Assembly: GCF_000426565.1 (NCBI RefSeq)
Contig: NZ_AUFP01000014.1
Coordinates: 1-43,443, forward strand
Direction: 5' to 3'
DNA length: 43,443 nucleotides
DNA from: Segatella albensis DSM 11370 = JCM 12258
GTDB lineage: Bacteria > Bacteroidota > Bacteroidia > Bacteroidales > Bacteroidaceae
Part shown: piece by piece, positions 40,614-43,443 of the stretch
Position numbering within the stretch: position 1 is the stretch's first letter
Layout: each line of letters begins with the position of its first letter
Notes under the pieces: generated by a model
Seen by the model: the letters and a program-made list of their open reading frames with translations, nothing else
Told to the model about the DNA's origin: nothing
The model's database searches: none
Translations under genes and position numbers: made by a program

Positions 40614-43061
40614 TTATTTTAATAATGCTACGATGACGGTAGCGAGTGATGCTAATGTTGTTCCGATACTTAAGATACCAGTAAGGCTCATTGGTGTCTT
40701 CTTTGGCTTGCTTGGTACGATGATCTCGCAACCTGGCTCAATCTTATTTTTACCCTTGACGCTTACTTTACCATTCTGGTATACGATGAAGGTCTTGCTC
40801 TTCTTGGCTCTTGCACTATAACCACCGGCCTCGTTGATGTAATAATTTACCGGCTTGCCCTCGATGTAAGATACTGTATTAGGATACATTACGTCACCGC
40901 TGATCTTGACGGTTGCATTGTATTCAGGGATGAAGAGGCGGTCGCCCTCACGCAGTGTGATATCTTCGTTACCGCCAGGATTCTTAAGCGCCTTCTCCAA
41001 GTTGATACCGACATAATAAGTATCACCTAAGTCTATCTTTTCAGTCTTGATCGTGTCTTTGTCATCTTGGCCTTTGATTGTGCGCATCAAGGTTTCCATG
41101 CGTAGACGCTCTTCTTCGTTGATGAGTCGCTCTATGCGGGCTCCCTTCACGTAGGCTTCCTGTGTCACACCACCGGCAGCTTTTACGAGTTCACTGAGTC
41201 GCATATTCTTAGTTGTGAGGGTGTAGTCGCCCGGGAATAGGGCTTCACCTTCGATGCTCACATTGCGCTGCTCTTTGAAGCCCGGACTGCGACGAACATA
41301 TACTTGATCGTATGGCTGCAAGAAGAAGTCGTTGGTCTTATCAATGATGAGACCATTCTCGAGAGTGAAGGTAAAGGTCTCGGCAATCTTCTTGCTAGAG
41401 TAGGTAGAAGATGGGTCGAGGATGCGACGACTCACGTCAACCTTTGCTGTAGAGGCTGCATCGGTGAGACCACCGGCCTGTACGATGAAGTCTTCGATGG
41501 TTGTATTGTCAGCATATTCATAGGTTCCTGGGAATTGCACCTCGCCATGGATGGTGAGTGTGCGTGCTTTTATCTTGTCAGCCTCAGTAGGGATGAAGAT
41601 AACATCCTCGTTTTGCAATGGAATATCAGCGGCAGAACCATTCATGATGGCTTCGATATCTACGGCAATGGTCTTCTTTGTGCGGTCTTCCTTCATACGC
41701 TGGATGACGGCATGCTTGCCATACGCCTCTTCGGTAAGGCCTTGTGCCTGTTGGATGAGTGATCGCACGGTAGTGATCTGGTCACCGAGCTGATAGAGGC
41801 CCGGACGGAACACAGCACCTTTCACCTCTACCATATTCTCATATCTGTCGAGGATAGAGTCAACGCGAAGGGTATCGCCATCCATCACCTTGAATCCACT
41901 CATGTCGAATTCATCGATGGTATATACTTGTTTCTCTTTGCCATTGGCACGGAGTAATCTGATCTGCTTCTTGTAGGCATTGCTGGCGAACCCTCCCGCG
42001 TATTTCAGTATGGTGGCAACGCTCTCGTTCTTGCGCATCTCGTAGATCATAGGGCGCTTAACGGCTCCGGTAATCTGAACGAGACAGTCGTATGGACTTA
42101 CTACGATGACATCGTTGTCTTGCAGACGTACGTTGCCGGCAAGTCTACCGTTCATGATAAACTCGTAGACATCGACCACGCTGATGAGTCTACCACCACG
42201 ATATACCTTAATATTACGGAGAGTTCCTAGGTCGTTGATACCGCCAGCCATGTAGAGGGCATGGAAGGTGGTAGCGAAGGCGCTCAGCGTATATGTGCCC
42301 GGCACTTTCACCTCACCCATCACATTGACACTGATGGTTCGGGTCTGTCCTACTGATGTGCTGATGCGACTGCTCTGATAGCGCGAACCGAGGGTGCGAC
42401 GGAGCTTCGCATTGGCGCGGGCTACGGTGAGACCGCTGAGGTGGATAGGACCATAGTTTGGTACTACGACGGTTCCTTCCGGTGATATCGTAAGGGTTTG
42501 TTCGCTCTGAGAACCGCCATAGATGTTGATGACAACCTGATCGCCCGGACCGAGAACATAGTTGGATGGGGTAGCGATATTCATGTTAGGCTCGAAGCTG
42601 AGCAACTTGTTGTTGAAGATATCGCGACCGAATACTTTCTTGGTTCTATCTTCTTTTTCTGATTCTTTCAGATCAGACTCCTCGTCCTCATCGAGTTCAT
42701 TGGGGTTTCTGTTATATTTAGAATAAGCCTTTCTGTTATTTTCGTTATCAAATTTGTCGGAAAGGTTGCTATTCATGTAGTCTCTTGGTTTGTCACCATT
42801 ATTTTTTCGCAGTTTACTATTCGTATTGGTATCGTCAGCAGAGCCGTTTTTCTTATCGTTCTCGCTGTTATACTTATTGCGTATCTTTCTGATCTGGTCT
42901 ATCTTGACACCCCTTTGCATCAGTTGAGCAGTGATCTGACCTTGCGACTTGCCTGCTTTCGTCGCGCTTTGAATATAGTCCATCACCTGTGAGTCGTTCA
43001 TCTGAGCTGAAGCGCCCATAGATATGATGGATAGCAATAATGCGAATAGAATTCTTTTCAT
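40614..43061 (-). CDS. Multi-SLBB polysaccharide export protein (OPX-type)
   Basis: An 815-aa protein with a signal peptide (MKRILFALLLSIISMGASAQ), a charged Lys/Asp/Asn-rich linker (about 60-145), a Poly_export domain (about 155-240; YVLGPGDQVVINIYGGSQSEQ, VVPNYGPIHLSGLTV) and about five to six SLBB repeats (each with VxGxVxxPGxY), ending in a hydrophobic C-terminal helix. It has no lipobox Cys, unlike the Wza-like protein at 7856. Such long OPX proteins bridge the periplasm and outer membrane in Bacteroidetes. It precedes the Wzz-like gene by 2 bp, forming a two-gene export unit. Confidence 0.85.
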   Translation of the reverse strand: MKRILFALLLSIISMGASAQMNDSQVMDYIQSATKAGKSQGQITAQLMQRGVKIDQIRKIRNKYNSENDKKNGSADDTNTNSKLRKNNGDKPRDYMNSNLSDKFDNENNRKAYSKYNRNPNELDEDEESDLKESEKEDRTKKVFGRDIFNNKLLSFEPNMNIATPSNYVLGPGDQVVINIYGGSQSEQTLTISPEGTVVVPNYGPIHLSGLTVARANAKLRRTLGSRYQSSRISTSVGQTRTISVNVMGEVKVPGTYTLSAFATTFHALYMAGGINDLGTLRNIKVYRGGRLISVVDVYEFIMNGRLAGNVRLQDNDVIVVSPYDCLVQITGAVKRPMIYEMRKNESVATILKYAGGFASNAYKKQIRLLRANGKEKQVYTIDEFDMSGFKVMDGDTLRVDSILDRYENMVEVKGAVFRPGLYQLGDQITTVRSLIQQAQGLTEEAYGKHAVIQRMKEDRTKKTIAVDIEAIMNGSAADIPLQNEDVIFIPTEADKIKARTLTIHGEVQFPGTYEYADNTTIEDFIVQAGGLTDAASTAKVDVSRRILDPSSTYSSKKIAETFTFTLENGLIIDKTNDFFLQPYDQVYVRRSPGFKEQRNVSIEGEALFPGDYTLTTKNMRLSELVKAAGGVTQEAYVKGARIERLINEEERLRMETLMRTIKGQDDKDTIKTEKIDLGDTYYVGINLEKALKNPGGNEDITLREGDRLFIPEYNATVKISGDVMYPNTVSYIEGKPVNYYINEAGGYSARAKKSKTFIVYQNGKVSVKGKNKIEPGCEIIVPSKPKKTPMSLTGILSIGTTLASLATVIVALLK

Positions 43062-43105
43062 TGTAATGCCTTTATTATTTTTCGCTGATATTATACAAAC
43101 AGTTG

Positions 43106-43113
43106 CAAAGTTA
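43106..43113 (-). promoter_or_regulatory. -7 box for the SLBB exporter operon
   Basis: TAACTTTG on the minus strand, 44 bp upstream of the ATG at 43061, matches TAnnTTTG; no clear TTTG upstream. Confidence 0.5.
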
Positions 43114-43264
43114 ATATATTTTTGTGAAAGTGGGGCGATTTTTACAGAATTGTTTTAATAGGAATGTCATAAAGTAGGGGAAGGTATAGAATTTCCCGTT
43201 GAAGCCGATAGGGCTGCACCGTGTTAAATATGTTTAATCATCATCTTTCCCCTATAAAAATGTA

Positions 43265-43272
43265 TATCTTTG
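43265..43272 (+). promoter_or_regulatory. Candidate plus-strand -7 box near the right edge
   Basis: TATCTTTG matches TAnnTTTG. The downstream gene, if any, is beyond the window. Confidence 0.35.
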
Positions 43273-43299
43273 CGTGCCGTCGGATGTGGTGGTGTCCTC

Positions 43300-43443
43300 T
43301 ATAGTCCTCTCCCCGAAGGGGAGACCGAGGAGTGACTGTCTCTGCGCAGTGCGGACACTCCCTCCGGGGTGTGGTGTGTGGATTGTATCTCTATATCCGA
43401 GGGTACGCTATGGCGACCCCCGGTTATCCCAGCGACAACCCCT
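43300..43443. repeat. GC-rich repeat-like segment with hairpins
   Basis: The segment contains the CTCCCC/GGGGAG hairpin, two copies of GCGGACACTCC-like or CGGACAC-containing sequence and a GC content far above the flanking DNA. It may be a dispersed intergenic repeat; only a genome-wide comparison could show that. Confidence 0.3.

Larger units (their letters stand above)
43062..43443. other. Intergenic region at the right edge
   Basis: The left half holds the -7 box of the exporter gene on the minus strand and a TATCTTTG (43265-43272) on the plus strand that may serve a gene outside the window. From about 43300 the sequence turns GC-rich with a CTCCCC-GAA-GGGGAG hairpin (43307-43323) and looks like an intergenic repeat. 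No gene is seen. Confidence 0.5.

Overview
The window looks like a chromosome segment of a Bacteroidales bacterium, most likely Prevotellaceae (Prevotella/Segatella-like). Three things point there: recurrent Bacteroidetes promoter boxes (TAnnTTTG, several with TTTG 18-20 nt upstream), the absence of consistent Shine-Dalgarno sequences, and gene families typical of the group (HAD hydrolase, multi-SLBB exporter, DUF2723 membrane protein, TPR lipoprotein with a C-terminal HTH-like segment). All family assignments come from reading the translated sequence; no database search was run.

Layout. 1-4041 (+) is the worn end of a surface-polysaccharide locus: a truncated transposase (-), an acyltransferase tail, a 47-aa glycosyltransferase remnant, a Wzx/MurJ-like flippase and a GT4 glycosyltransferase, closed by a terminator. 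tRNA-Ser(UGA) and a small membrane protein follow on the minus strand. 4740-8962 (+) is a well-delimited export operon: a Wzc-like BY-kinase broken by a one-base frameshift, a HAD hydrolase, a Wza-like lipoprotein and a 60-aa membrane protein with a natural run of eight histidines. 

8964-13878 (-) holds queG, a polysaccharide deacetylase and a DUF2723 membrane protein. 13994-22683 (-) is a tight seven-gene housekeeping run: cysE, a THUMP rRNA methyltransferase, a DPP-IV-like peptidase, purD, a membrane protein, a DedA-ZnuA fusion and a zinc-type ABC ATPase. 22770-27244 (-) carries a CDP-alcohol phosphatidyltransferase/PgpA pair, a LuxR-type regulator, a small secreted protein, a candidate small RNA and a TPR lipoprotein.

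27701-28700 is about 1 kb of gene-poor DNA with a perfect 26-bp palindrome and a long leader. 28701-37754 (+) is a second polysaccharide cluster: GT2, GT4, GT2, an EpsG-type polymerase, GT4, a GlfT-like GT2, a DUF4422 protein, glf and an NAD-dependent epimerase, ending in another glycosyltransferase remnant and terminators. A toxin-antitoxin pair (MqsR-like toxin; antitoxin combining an MqsA/HTH front with a SocA/DUF4065 back) follows at 38108-39446. On the minus strand 39538-43061 encodes a Wzz-like chain-length protein and an 815-aa multi-SLBB exporter.

Together the window encodes synthesis (glycosyltransferases, UDP-galactofuranose supply), flipping, polymerisation, chain-length control and export of at least one cell-surface polysaccharide, with two separate export sets. 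Broken genes and remnants at the cluster edges suggest repeated gene replacement.
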